64,000 nt of DNA from Chlorops oryzae. Lineage: Eukaryota; Arthropoda; Insecta; Diptera; Chloropidae. The notes under the pieces were generated by a model. The model did no database searches. It saw only the letters and a list, made by a program, of their open reading frames with translations, and was not told the origin of the DNA. A program made the position numbers and the translations under genes. Of this stretch, positions 1 to 11,144 are shown piece after piece (position 1 is the stretch's first letter; each line of letters opens with the position of its first letter). The stretch spans positions 137,951,599 to 138,015,598 of the forward strand of contig CM035806.1 of assembly GCA_020466095.1 (NCBI GenBank). Reading direction: 5' to 3'.

Positions 1-310
1 TTAAGTTAGTAGATTTTGGCTGCGCACGTCGTGTGAACAAGCTTGGGACAAAAGTTGCGGCGTGTGGAGCGCTAGATTTTCAATCACCTGAAATGATCAA
101 TGAAGAGCCAGTCTTTCCCCAAACAGATATTTGGTCAGTAGGTGTTTTAACTTATCTCTTGCTGTCTGGATGTAGTCCTTTCCAAGGAGCGGATGATAAT
201 GAAACAAGACAGAACATCACATTTGCCCGATATCGTTTTGAAAATCTTTTCAAAGAAGTAACGCCTGAAGCTACTCGCTACGTTATGTATCTTCTTAAGC
301 GACATCCTAC
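1..310 (+). CDS. Unc-89: Unc-89/obscurin, kinase-domain exon (5' partial)
   Basis: The exon is open from the window edge in the frame starting at base 3 and ends at a GT donor (gtatgt at 311). It encodes the second half of a protein kinase fold: LVDFG (DFG motif), then the activation segment with SPEM in the APE position, then DIWSVGVLTYLLLSG of helix F. The sequence strongly resembles the C-terminal kinase-like domain of insect Unc-89 (obscurin), the giant M-line protein that organises sarcomere symmetry. That assignment is from memory of the Drosophila protein. The catalytic-loop HxD lies upstream of the window, so activity cannot be judged. The last codon is split after two bases (AC|G, Thr) and continues at 598. 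Confidence 0.9.
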
Positions 311-597
311 GTATGTATCAATTAAATAACTATTTCCTTATCTGTTTTATTTTGCCTGCTTAATATGCATAGGAACTTTCCGTAACTAACTGGAGCACTT
401 CTTCTTCTCTCTCTTCTTCTCTTTTTCTATACTTCTCTCCCTCTCTTCCTTTCCCTCCCTCCAAATAAGACTTGGCTAGGCGAGTGCCAGCCGAGGTTGT
501 GAACTAATGAATTAACATTTATGAATGTATTAACTTATTTTATACATATAAACATTCATTAACGACACAAATTATCATATTCTCTTTCGTGTTTTAG

Positions 598-703
598 GAA
601 ACGACCATACACAGAGGACTGTTTAGAGCATAGATGGCTAATGTCTTCGGATTATATGATAAAAAAACGAGAAAGAGCACTATTTCTTGGCAGTCGACTA
701 AAG
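598..703 (+). CDS. Unc-89: Unc-89/obscurin, penultimate coding exon
   Basis: The exon follows the acceptor gttttag at 591-597 and ends at AAG|gtaaga. Joined to the upstream exon (phase 2) it reads through the last helix of the kinase domain (YTEDCLEHRWLMSS), followed by a basic stretch ending in FLGSRLK. The HRWL element is the usual end of CaMK/titin-type kinase folds. It ends in phase 0, which matches the start of the terminal exon at 6997. The upstream intron is 287 bp and contains a pyrimidine-rich CTTCTTC tract. Confidence 0.88.
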
Positions 704-2102
704 GTAAGAATAACATAAACACAAGAGGCCATTTTAGTGACCACGGTTCCGGTCATCAGGAAATTTCGGGATATATGCAACAAAGACTACATGAAAAAAC
801 GCTTTCACAGTTATTTATGTAACTCTTTCACCAAAACTAACAACGCCACTTATGAATATAGCAAGACTTTTGCCAGCACACTTTTAAAACGTTTTAATTT
901 AACTCAGTAATCCCGATTGAGTATCGCTGTGGGGTAGTTGTATTGTGATGTTTCTCCTCAGAATACCCATAAAAAGTATGAGCGTAATTACCATTTATTA
1001 GGTGGGTTACATTTTTTCGTAAGTTTATATGGACAGATTATGCAACCTAAGCTAAATCTGTATCAGTTGTCTGTTCGATATATGATCATCGAAATTGAAG
1101 GGTTTCTAGGATCAGATGTCTAAATATCAGTTTCGTTTCCATTACAGATATTAATAAGTGACATGTTTTTGGGCGTTTTGTGGATCAATGCAAGCATTGT
1201 GTGGAGAATAATCATTCTCAGAAAATGCGAACGACCAAAACTCTTAAAACAGATATGGCCATTACCACAAAAATGTCTACCGGAAACAAAAATTTGGAAG
1301 CTGTTAAGAAAAAATTTTAGTGTTTATATTATCATAGTAAAGTTTCTGAATTCTATTATTTTAGAAGGTTGGTAGTTATCAGCTCTCGTTTCTGGAAAAC
1401 TGAGGGCTAAGTTGCGCTTTTTGTATTCTTTAATTTCTCTATGATGTTTGAGCCATTTAAATAACCTATCTATTGCACTTGTCTAACTCATTAATTCGAG
1501 CAACAATAATCAACCAAAAAACTGTAGGAAATTAGAAAATGATTATATGGCCACCGCCACGGTCTTGTAATGTTACATTCGCATGCTTTTTAGCTAATAA
1601 TTTAAAAAGTATTTTTGGGATCTGAAAAGTCTTACATGCATTGCTCACAGTTACCTTAAAATGATCTTAAAATGTTGCAAAATTTTAAAATCAATTTCAA
1701 AGTTGCCTCACATATTTAAAAAAATCTGCGAATTCAGTATTGCGATTTAATTCGTTTTCCAGAACAGTGGAGTTGATGATGCATGTGAAAAATTAGCCTG
1801 GTGGTAGTAACTTAATGACTTTTTTGCAAACGTCGGATTGATTGGGACTTTTGAGAAATTATTTTTAATATTGTTCTAAGCATTCATACCAAATCTAAAC
1901 TTTTGTGAATTCGTCAGACTCCCAAGCTGTAGATCTGACTCTAGTCTTGGCGTCATCATACATTTCTATAGTCATGCTTATAGTAATGTGCTCTTAAGAC
2001 TAACCAAATCAATTCACGTGATACTATGTAGAAAGCCTTCTCTAAGAACATGAAGACAAGGAACAAATCTTTTCGGGCGTCCCGGTGTTTTTTCTAGTAA
2101 GT
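704..2102. other. Unc-89 intron, no recognised content
   Basis: This AT-rich intron sequence has only short chance ORFs (the longest about 70 codons) with no recognisable protein similarity. No terminal repeats or tandem repeats were seen. Confidence 0.6.
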
Positions 2103-3540
2103 TAACTAGCGTGAATCCCCTTTATTTTTACGCAATGGGAGAATATAACTCTTTCTAAATTCATTAGGCATCGGATTTTTACTTTTTATTTTGTTGTAAA
2201 GGGCTGTGAGCCATTTTACTCCACAGTAGCGCGTTTCCAACCAAAAGCCCAAGCGTATTTTGTTCCGAACTATTGCCTGCCCGCGTATCATCTTCGCAAC
2301 CGCCTGCTTCACCTCTTCTGCATCAAACTCAGAAACTTCGGTACGGTTGCGCGATAAACTTGAAAACACTTCCCTAGGAAATCCCTTGTTTAGCAGATCA
2401 CGGAAAAATTCGAAGTTTTTGGCACATACAGTGTTTTCGTCTATTAGCAATATGACATTCGAATCCTCGATATATGTCGGAGCTTCATTCCCCGCGCAGT
2501 TTTCATGCATTACCCTTAAGTTTTTCTCTTACACCGGTTTTTGTTGCTTTCTAGTTCTCGAAAGTTCTCTGTGCTGACTTCGCTCTTGCTAGACCCACAA
2601 ATTTTTGGCACTCTTTTTATTCTATACGAAGTTGGGCCTTTTCTTCTTTCTTAGTTGTCCTTTATTTTTTCCAACCCTAACGCGCTTATGAATTTGCCTC
2701 GACTGCTGTCGCTGTTTGGTAATTTTTCAAGTTTCTCTCACATTGTGGAGACGTGCCTTCGAAATTCCAAAGTCCTTTTATCCAAAAGCGCCTCACAATT
2801 TATCCCACATAATAGTTGAACTAAGTTAATCGGTCGAAAGCTATTCTTTTATATCCCGAATAAATGGCGTCACGAAAGACTCGAATGATGTGCTCCCAAG
2901 ATTGTAACACTTTATTTACTCTACTGGCTTAGAGGACCATTTTGGTCATTTTTCGTGTGACAGATGAAGTTCCGTCAAAAGCAAGTGATGCTGTGAAACA
3001 GCAAATTGTTGTCCGCCCGCCTATGATTAGTTAACATTCTCTTACCTAAAGTCTCATAAAGTTTAAAAGTATATGGTTATCAATCTGTGTTGTTTGGGAA
3101 CCATTGAAGTACGTTATCCGATATCTCTCCTGCTTAAGGAAACATGTGTTCATCTCTCTCTGATTTTAAGTCGGCTGCGCTTCTGACCATAGACGGGTTT
3201 GCGGTCTTGATTTAGCTCTCCCACATAGCCATTTATATCTTTCCCAATAAGGATAAGTTCGGTATCAGGTATCTTTCGGAGAAGCATGTTCATAGCTTTC
3301 CAAAAAGTTTCTAACACCATAGTAGCACAAATTTTACTTTTTAAAATCTGCCAGAAAACGAGTTCGGTCAGAGATATCGGGGTTTTACTCTGTTTCCAGT
3401 ACACACATGAAGTTTACTTCCCTTCTTTCGATGACGTGGTCTATTTCTGAATTTTTTCCGGCATTGTTCCCACATTCCAGCTCGCGATCCCCAATTTTCC
3501 CCATGCGGGTTTATTATATGGTAAAACTAGCGACGATCGC
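2103..3540 (-). mobile_element. Relic of an RTE-like non-LTR retrotransposon
   Basis: On the minus strand, around 3400-3150, a degenerate endonuclease domain reads PDTELILIGKDINGYVG; a GDFNG-type motif is expected where KDING stands. It continues to an NTCFLKQ...TTQIDN block near 3120. From about 2510 to 2106 the start of a reverse transcriptase reads WLTALYNKI...MPNEFRKSYILPL. This order and wording resemble RTE-clade elements. Several frames and stops intervene, and the sequence stops before the RT active site, so the copy is truncated and dead. The 5' limit is uncertain. Confidence 0.6.
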
Positions 3541-3792
3541 TCTGGGTCACAATCCTGCGTAGCTGGGGTACCCAGCGGGGTGCTGCTTGCTTATACATTG
3601 CCTTTCATAAGACTATTTTAAGATTGCATTGTTTTACACCAATCTGGAAAATGGGGTTTTTGTTTTTGTTTTTTGTGTATAGTTTTTTCTCTCTCCCTTT
3701 TACTTTTGCACCGGTGGCTGTCTCCAGACCCGATAAGCGAGCTGCATTCACTGATCTTTGAATGATCTAAGATCTAGAAAAGAAGGTCATAG
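3541..3792. other. Unc-89 intron between retroelements
   Basis: This short stretch may include the decayed 5' part of the RTE-like relic. It shows no convincing coding signal. Confidence 0.4.
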
Positions 3793-3805
3793 CTACCACT
3801 ATCAA
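3793..3805. repeat. Target-site duplication, 5' copy
   Basis: CTACCACTATCAA is repeated exactly at 6825-6837 on the far side of the non-LTR insertion. Confidence 0.8.
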
Positions 3806-4787
3806 TAATTCCTTACTAACTGAGCTCGATGCCATCGGATGCAATGTTATAGCGTATGCGCACGATATCGCTATATCCGCCTCGGGTAAACATCTAGATG
3901 TCATCTCAAACATGATGTCTCAACACCTCAAAACACTCTGCCGCTGGTGTGGAAAGTATGGCTTGGGGATAAACCCCAGAAAACCCGAACTAGTACTCTT
4001 CACAAGGAGGTACAAGATTCCCCCGTTTAACCTACCCAAAGTCAATGGGCTTACTCTACGACTAAGTAATCATCTCAAGTACTTGGGGCCTTTACTTGAC
4101 TCTAAGCTTCTATAGAAAGAAAATACCAGGGAGAGAGCGAGAAAATCATTATGCGCCCTATGCTGCTGTAAAAGAGCCGTATGCGCAAAATGGGGTTTGA
4201 CCCTGTACGCAGCAGTAGTAAAACCTATTCTCCTCTACGGCTCAACCTTTTGGTGGCCAGTTACTGAGAAGTCCTCCTATCTGAAAGACCTGAACAAGGT
4301 CAAGAGAAAGTCCGCTCTATTCATAACAAGAGCGCTAAGGACCACACCTACCAAGGCACTATATGCACTTCTATGTTAGATTTCAACATCACTTCTGATC
4401 AAACAACAGGCAAAGATCGCCGATGTATGATTAAACGCGATTTGTCGTTAGTCTAGAACTGACATAAGTCACTCTCAAATCATAACAGCAGTTTTCCGAA
4501 TCACATCTGATATCGACTACCGCACCCCCTCGCTCTGCTTCGAATTCAGGTTCACCACCTGCGTACCGAGCAGGTCGGAGTGGTGTGAATCAGTCGGGAG
4601 TCTATTCAAATATATACCGATGGCTCCAAACTCAATTCAAGGGTAGGATGCGGTATTTATTCCAGCAGCTGAAGTCTGAAGCTAGCCCTTCGCCTACCTG
4701 ATCACTGCAGTGTCTTTCAAGCAGAGGCCATGGCCATTAACTATGCTGCCAGGTGGCTCATGTGCAATGAAATATTTGGCAGTAATA

Positions 4788-6068
4788 TTAGGTGTAGTAA
4801 AAAGAAATCCATTATTTTTGCATTAAATTGAGGGCTTTATTTAAGATAGTTAGAATGACCCGATTTAGGTCAAATATGCGCCGTTTTGTTCGATAACTTG
4901 TTGCCATTTTAAAGGTTATTTCATTATGCCTCTCTCATAGAAGCCCTCGTTCCTATTAGCAAAAAATTGAGACAGTCGAATTTCAGAAGCCTCTCTTGAA
5001 GCGAATGTTTCACCAGCAAAATTGTTCGCCATGGACAGGAACAGATGGTAATCACTTGGTGCCAGGTCCGGACTATAAGGTGGATGCCTCCCAACCAAAC
5101 TCCCGGAGCTTCTGGCGAGTCACTATCGATGTGTGTGGCCTGGTGTTGTCCTGATGGAACACAATTCCTCTCCTATTGGCCAAAGCTGGCCGCTTATGGG
5201 CGATTGCTTCCTTCAGACGGTCCAATTGTTGACAGTAGAGTTCCGAGTTAAGAGTTTTGCCGTATGGGAGCAGCTCATAGTAGATAATTCCCTGCCAATC
5301 CCACCAAACACACAGCAAAACCTTCCTGGCCGTCAATCCTGGCTTGGCCACCGTTTCCACCGGTTCACCGTGTTTCGACCACGACCGTTTTCGCTTGACG
5401 TTGTCGTAAGTGACCCACTTTTCATCACCAGTCACCAACCGCTTCAGAAATGGGTCGATTTTGTTGCGATTCAGCAGCGATTCGCAGATGGAACTTCGGT
5501 CTATGAGGTTTTTTTGCGTTAACTCGTGTGGCACACATACATCGAGCTTCTTTGTGTATCCAGCCTTATTCAAATGGTTCCAAACGGTTTTTTGTGCAAT
5601 CTTTAGCTGTTTTGCAATCGAAACAGTGCTAACATGACGGTCGGACTCGATAATTTCCATGATTTTACCCGACATTTTCGACAATTGGCCTTCCAGTGCG
5701 TGGTGCATCCTTGACATCGAAGTTAATGGAACGGAATCGACGAAACCAAAATTGCGCATGATTGGCTGTTACAGTATCAGGTCCATAAACGCTATTCACA
5801 TTTTCAGCCGCCTGGCTTACGTTTTCTCCCTTATCGAAGAAAAACTGTAAAATGTAGCGAATTTTCTCTTTGCTGATGTCCATCTTTGACAAGCTCTCAA
5901 ACAAAACTGAATCAATCAATCAAAAAAGTGTCAAAAAAGCTTTTTTAGTAGGAACTGTCATCTTTCTAATGCCTCCTAGCGGAACACGATCGGACTTATA
6001 CAACGCGAGATGCAGATAAATAACGCCATCTATTGGAAAAATAATGGATTTATTTTTACTACACCTAA
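4788..6068 (-). mobile_element. mariner element, full length but inactive
   Basis: The 1281-bp element is bounded by inverted repeats starting TTAGGTGTAGTAAAAA, with one mismatch over about 30 bp, and by a TA dinucleotide on each side (4786-4787 and 6069-6070). Removing the element and one TA joins the RNase H reading frame of the surrounding retrotransposon exactly (codons for IYIFTDSQAA resume). This proves both the boundaries and the order of insertion. The single gene inside is on the minus strand. Confidence 0.95.
4865..5883 (-). pseudogene. mariner transposase, frameshifted
   Basis: It starts at ATG 5883 (MDISKEKIRYIL). An N-terminal HTH region is followed by the WVPHEL-equivalent CVPHEL, then TGDEKWVTYDN carrying the first catalytic Asp, HQDNTRPHTS carrying the second, and PPYSPDLAPSDYHLF carrying the third (the D,D34D signature of mariner). 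At least two frameshifts are visible, near 5672 and near 5080, and an in-frame stop follows GIMK at 4916, about 17 codons before the normal end. It is inactive. The subfamily was not assigned. Confidence 0.9.
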
Positions 6069-6824
6069 TATTTACATTTTCACCGACAGCCAGGCGGCTA
6101 TCAAATCCTTCGATGTGGTTGAATCTAAATCCAAGCTTGTCCATGAATGTCGGATATCTCTCAACGAGATAGCGGAACATTCGATGGTATCAGTCTTCTG
6201 GGTACCGGGACACAGGGACATAGAAGAAAACTGCGAGGCAGACGATTTTGCTAAGATGGGAACATTGCTTTCGGATATCTCCTTTTCCAACGTCGGGGTT
6301 CCACTGGCAACAGTGAAACTGATTATAGAACAAAAGTATCTCAACCTAGCGAACGAGCGCTGGGTTGCATAAGACGCCTGCAGGGTCACTAGATAAATCT
6401 GGCCATCTTTGAATAAGAGACGCTCCCGAGAGCTAGTGGGACTAAGCAGTATCTGCATTTACCAGACGGTATCAAGAATCACCGGACAGTGCCTTTTCGG
6501 CAGACATGCAAGAAGGCTAGGTGTCCCATACAATGACTTTTGTCGAAGCTGTCGCTCAGAGGAGGCGGAAGAATATATCCTTCACCTCATGTGTCAATGC
6601 TCGGCCCTTGCAAGAAGTAGAATGTCCGTATTAGGATTCTCCTACTTTATCAGCCTCACCGGGATATCTGAAATTAGAGTCACAGACGTCGCTCGGTTCA
6701 TCCGGAAGTCCAACAGGCTTCACCATTAAATTGTAAGGGGCAAGTCGTGTCATCGTAGTGGTATCACAATGGGCCTACCTAATGTGCCTACGTGAGCACA
6801 GCTGCCACTGAAACCTAACCTAAC

Positions 6825-6837
6825 CTACCACTATCAA
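6825..6837. repeat. Target-site duplication, 3' copy
   Basis: This is the second copy of CTACCACTATCAA, directly after the CTAACC tail of the non-LTR element. Confidence 0.8.
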
Positions 6838-6996
6838 AGACAACATTCGTCTAAGGACCGTGCTGTGTATTGTAATTTACCCTTTAGATCCCTTTATTTC
6901 AATTTGTAATAATTTAATTTATTCTCAAGGAAAAAGGAGATATGATCTTGTTTCGAGAGAAATATGGTAATCATTTCTTGATTTTTGTTCTTACAG

Positions 6997-7125
6997 GAAT
7001 ATTCCGAGAAGTACCACCAAGCCAAATGTGCAGAATTTGACCAGCCAGAAGTGAAGGCAAGTCCATACCGTGAGCAACTTTTGAGATCAAACAGCATTCA
7101 AGATGAGCTTTATACAACTTTTTAA
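6997..7125 (+). CDS. Unc-89: Unc-89/obscurin, terminal exon
   Basis: This exon follows ttcttacag and has 42 codons plus TAA. It encodes a short tail after the kinase domain and ends in LRSNSIQDELYTTF, which closely matches the C-terminus I recall for Drosophila Unc-89. The phase agrees with the exon ending at 703. The separating intron (704-6996) is unusually long for the gene end and holds three mobile-element insertions. Because splice sites and frame are intact on both sides, the gene is probably functional despite them. Confidence 0.87.
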   Translation, partial: EYSEKYHQAKCAEFDQPEVKASPYREQLLRSNSIQDELYTTF

Positions 7126-7890
7126 CGTATAGTTTTTGTCAACTAAATGAAATATATATTAATAAATATTAATATATATATGGTCATATGAAAGCCAAGC
7201 TTAAGTCGACATAAGCCATAATTGAGTTAATGACCTAATAGCTTAACCCTTTTTCATATATTATGATTTTTTTAAAAAGTTAATTACATTTTTAGCTTAT
7301 GTATGTATTTTGGAATCTTTTGGTGTAGACAAAACACCCACTTTTGTTCTAATATTTCGAATTTTCATTTTAGGTATGAGTAAATTGAAAACTAAAATAT
7401 CGATAAGGCACTTAAATAACACATCTTGAATATCTTAAAACAAGAATTTTCGACATAAGCTACTTTCCCATATGGCCCTAGATATATTAACGAATAAATT
7501 TAACTAATTAAAATCTCTACGGGCTGAACAATATAGAAATGGCTGTAAATTTGGATATGCATATGTCTAAGTGGAACATTTCAACTCTGTGTAAACGAAA
7601 ATTTTCGAGTCATTATGCTTGATATCAAGTATTTGAAATTGTAACGAATGTGTAATAAATATTCCATATGCTCCTAATAACTTGGTGTTTATTGAAAAAA
7701 TAATAATTCCAAACCGTGCTCCTTAATGCGTTGTTTTGTTGGGAATGAGTTTTTGTTTGTGGTTCGATTGTGTGAAGATGCAATAGACTGAAACTCTCAA
7801 TAAACTTCAATTCGAAGATGAGGATTGCACTTCCGATATTATTTCGCAGAGTCCAATATGTTTAAACAAAGTATCTATTAGAAATGTATG
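7126..7890. other. Unc-89 3' UTR and intergenic sequence
   Basis: This is AT-rich sequence after the Unc-89 stop codon. Apart from the candidate poly(A) signal, no gene, repeat or RNA was recognised. Confidence 0.6.
7161..7166 (+). terminator. Candidate Unc-89 polyadenylation signal
   Basis: An AATAAA hexamer lies 36 bases after the Unc-89 stop codon in a very AT-rich context. The position is plausible, but AATAAA is common in such sequence. Confidence 0.4.
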
Positions 7891-8777
7891 AGGCTGTTTA
7901 CACTATAACCGCATTTAGCATTTGCATCCCTAAAATGCGCTTTTTTGAAATTGCTGTCTACACTACAGCATTTCGCATTTACCATTTTTGAAATCAGCTG
8001 ATCTGTCAAACCTAAAAGGAGGGAGTTACAAAAGTGCAAATCGGAAGCAATTTTTCATAAAAAAAATTGAAATGTCCATGAGACTCGATCGCCTCAATTT
8101 TTTTCACTGAAAGTAATTTGTTGTTAATCTCATCTGTAAAATGAAAAATTCAATAAAAAAATTAAAATGCTGAAATTTTGGTCAGAAATTTCTGTTAACA
8201 TCCAGTTTTTCAAAGTATTTCTGTTTTCGCTCTTTTGTAATAAAACACGTAACACAGATTTTCTGTTAGAAATATTGAATTTTCCGTTCTTCGAAAGGAA
8301 TTTTGACAGCAAGAATTCGAAAATTAATGGATTTAACAGTCAATGTGTAATTTTCAGAAATGGATAAATGAACAATTTTTCGATTATAAAACGTCTTGAC
8401 ATAATATATAGATATATAGATTGTCACTATGCATTAAAAATGAAATTATGCTAGTTTTTCATTAAGAAATTGAAAATTCCTGCTGAGATTCCTTACAGAT
8501 TAGATTAAACAAAAATACAAATTGAAATTACATATCTAATAACATTTCCATTTTATTTCCTCCGCCATGAATCAGCTGTTTTTTAATGTGATGTGTAGTC
8601 TTTAAGCGATGTGATCTCAAAAAATCAGTTTTTTGGGGAAAATAATGGAATTTTTCTCAAAATGCGGAAAAATGCGATTCGCAAAAACAACAACAAACAA
8701 ATGCAAAATCATACCGAATTTTCGGCATTTTCGCAAAATGCGGAAAACGCTAAATTCGGTTATAGTGTTAACAGCCT
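7891..8777. mobile_element. Non-autonomous inverted-repeat element (MITE-like)
   Basis: The ends are AGGCTGTTTACACTATAACC and its reverse complement with one mismatch (8758-8777), and the similarity continues through ATTTAGC. Subterminal CAGCTGAT / ATCAGCTG boxes occur near both ends (about 8003 and 8570). There is no coding content. I could not find a clear target-site duplication, so the superfamily is not assigned. Confidence 0.7.
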
Positions 8778-9757
8778 ATCGCTCATGATCAGTGTTTCTC
8801 AACCTATTTTTCATAAGGAACCTCTAGAGACGGTACCATCTTCAAAAATTACACGATACTCTTTATTTTCCGGGAAATACAGAGTTCAATGCAACAAAGC
8901 TTGCTTCTTTGTCGCAGACTACGCGTTTTCTCTATTCAAAACAACTTTGAAGCCCTTCGGGGGAAGAAATGTGACATATGGGCATTTCCAGAAAAAGTCA
9001 ACTTTTTGTCGCGTCCGTATGTTGCTGATTGCCATTTGGGACAACATAAAATCTTTGGAAAATATAAAAGTCCGCATAAGCTGCACGAAAGTATTGAGAT
9101 GCAAAAGTGCTATTTACGAAACCTGTCAAATAAAGGACCAAAATTTCATAACGAAATCGGCATTCTAAGGACCGTTGCACTTTTCAGTACAGCGCATTGT
9201 TGCTGCTAGTAGAAGCTATGTGATGGTGAAGAAAGTAAGAAATACTTTTAGGGGTTTTTCTAATACCGATGTGTCATCAATACCCTGGAAGAGTAGAGCT
9301 AGACGTATTTTAAAATTTGTAATGCACTTTTATACATTTGCAAAAATAATGAAATATGTTAGACCTTGTTTTATGATCAGCGACCTCCTTGCCCTTCTGC
9401 AAATATAACCACGGGATACAAGATCAAATACAGCAAATAAACAAGTTCCATTTGAATTGCGGTTGTGGGAGACAATTTTCGAAAAACGCCCTTCTGTCAC
9501 GCCAACTTTTCCAATTTTTGGAAATCGTATCACTTGCCTTTAAATATGTTCAAATATCAAATTTCATCAAAATATCTGGAAAAACTTCGATTTAAGAGCA
9601 GTTTTTGTGATTTTCGTAACAGACCCTAGTGGTGGAGGTACCCCTAAAAATTTTCCGATCGGTCAAGATAGCTCAACCCCTTCGAAAATAAAACTCTATA
9701 CAGACAGAGGGACGGACATGTCTAAATCGAATCTCCTGGTGACGGATTTCTATATAC
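8778..9757. repeat. Decayed repeat with a mini-me-like core
   Basis: At 9690-9745 the sequence contains ACAGACAGAGGGACGGACAT followed by CTAAATCGAATCTCC. This is the reverse-oriented (GTCY)n core found in dipteran mini-me/helentron-like repeats. A related core occurs in opposite orientation at about 57840-57905. The rest (8778-9650) has open frames of up to 185 codons, but they show no recognisable family and look like chance ORFs. Confidence 0.45.
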
Positions 9758-9962
9758 TGTAATAATAATGGAGACTAGGCGTAATAATTATAATCCGGGT
9801 CTTGTAATCGATAGTTTAAGACATATATAACATATATCGATAGGTTTTGGGCAAGGCAATTCAGGCGGCCCTTACGGTAGGGGAGAATAAAAAGATCGTC
9901 GCAAGAGAGCAGTCCTTATTGGATATAAGCGACATAATTATGGAACATCACGGCGTATTTTA
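9758..9962 (+). repeat. 5' LTR of the Gypsy element
   Basis: It begins TGTAATAATAATGGAGACT and is closely matched by 13894-14099 with scattered substitutions. It contains AGAATAAAAAG near its centre, a possible poly(A) signal. Confidence 0.88.
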
Positions 9963-9963
9963 C

Positions 9964-9981
9964 TTCAGAAGTGGCCCAAAC
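9964..9981 (+). other. Probable primer-binding site (tRNA-Leu type)
   Basis: TTCAGAAGTGGCCCAAAC directly follows the LTR. It resembles the TCAGAAGTGG-type site complementary to tRNA-Leu used by Mdg3/micropia-like elements. The match is from memory and not from an alignment. Confidence 0.55.
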
Positions 9982-10209
9982 CCACACATATAAAGCGACC
10001 GTCACAAATTAAAATACATCTTCGCTCGGAAAACAATGATGTCTTCGGAAAACGCAGAAAAAAGGATCGCAAATCCATTTTAATGCAGACACGCCGTCGA
10101 AAGATCCGCCGCAACAAAACGTGATTGATGTACAGCAGCAAGATGCCGAAGCCCAAAAGGAAAAGCTGAATGAACAGACGAAACCATCCGCCGAAAAGCA
10201 AATGAATTA

Positions 10210-11142
10210 ATGAAAGTTTCCGCAGAAAAATCAAGTACCGCTGTCGATGCGCCATACACACGTGCAACAACTTCCGTTTTGAATGATGCAAATGCACCGC
10301 AGCAACAACAACAAGAAGTCTATGATGCAGATCAAAACCAAGCTCGCTCCAAAATAATATGCCTAGACGATCAAATCGAGTTGTTACAAAAACAACGTTT
10401 GCTCCGACAGCTTCAACTGCAAACCAACACGCCGCAGAAGAAAAGCTTCGACATTCATGTCCAAAAATGGCTGGAAGACCTGGAGAAAGTTTTAGACATG
10501 TTTGAAACCAACGATACGGATAAATTTATAGCCATTCGACGCGTCCTCACGGGAACAGCACAACTACTGATACATCAAGATAGAAAGTACACTTACGAAG
10601 AGATCAAACACCAGCTAGTTGACAAATTCCACCGATCATACTCAGTCTACGAAGTTGTACAACAGCTTAAATCTCGTACGCTGAAACCAGGCGAGTCGAT
10701 AAAGCGCTTCGTCATCGATATGCGGACCATAGCATTGAAGGCGAACATACCAGAAGCGGATCTATTCGAATTCGTAATTGATGGCCTTAACGACCGCAGC
10801 AACAACACAATGATGTTAATGTCGGCGACAACAATAAGCGAACTAAAGATGTTACTGGTGCGATACGAAAAACGACGCACTAAACCAGGATCCGCCCAGG
10901 ACACATCTGCAGTGAGATGTTATAATTGCTCAGGTTTTGGACACTACCGGTCGCAGTGCACGAAACCGAAGCGTCCAGCAAATGGGTGCTTCATTTTTCA
11001 TGAAGTCGGACATCTGCACAAGGAATGCCCCAACCGTAAACGCAACGTAGCGAACACCGCAGCCAAGGAAGAAACCGAATCAGATTTTCAAAACATTCAA
11101 GCATATCAAATGGTAAGTGTCGCCTTTAAACAGAGGAAATAA
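10210..11142 (+). pseudogene. Gypsy Gag, near-complete ORF
   Basis: A 310-codon open frame encodes a Gln-rich N-terminal part, a capsid-like region (VQKWLEDLEKVLDMFE...FVIDGL), and two zinc knuckles. The first, CYNCSGFGHYRSQC, is intact. The second, CFIFHEVGHLHKEC, has lost its second cysteine (Phe in place of Cys). The upstream leader (10000-10205) reads as related coding sequence in other frames, so the true Gag start may lie upstream and be frameshifted. The ORF is intact enough to be translated, but the element is otherwise broken. Confidence 0.75.
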
Positions 11143-11144
11143 GT

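Larger units (their letters stand above)
3806..6824 (+). mobile_element. 5'-truncated RNase-H non-LTR retrotransposon (LOA/I/R1 group)
   Basis: The copy starts within the reverse transcriptase, where the YADD active site reads YAHD near 3859. It runs through the RT thumb (INPRKPELVLFTRRYKI; KYLGPLLDS), then an RNase H domain (FTDSQAAIKS; VFWVPGHRDIEENCEADDFAK), then a C-terminal zinc-finger-like tail (CRSCRSEEAEEYILHLMCQC). The 3' end is a CCTAACCTAACCTA run typical of dipteran elements of this type. A 13-bp direct repeat, CTACCACTATCAA, flanks it (3793-3805 and 6825-6837); the last CT may belong to the element end. Frameshifts and stops, for example at 4114 and 6370, make it inactive. A mariner interrupts the RNase H domain. 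Confidence 0.85.

Noticed and set aside
634..822. 62-codon frame starting within an Unc-89 exon
   Set aside because: It is in a different frame from the kinase exon; the homologous frame is the correct one.
8611..9209. Plus-strand frames of 185 and 106 codons
   Set aside because: The first begins inside an inverted-repeat element and runs out of it into another repeat; no recognisable domain.
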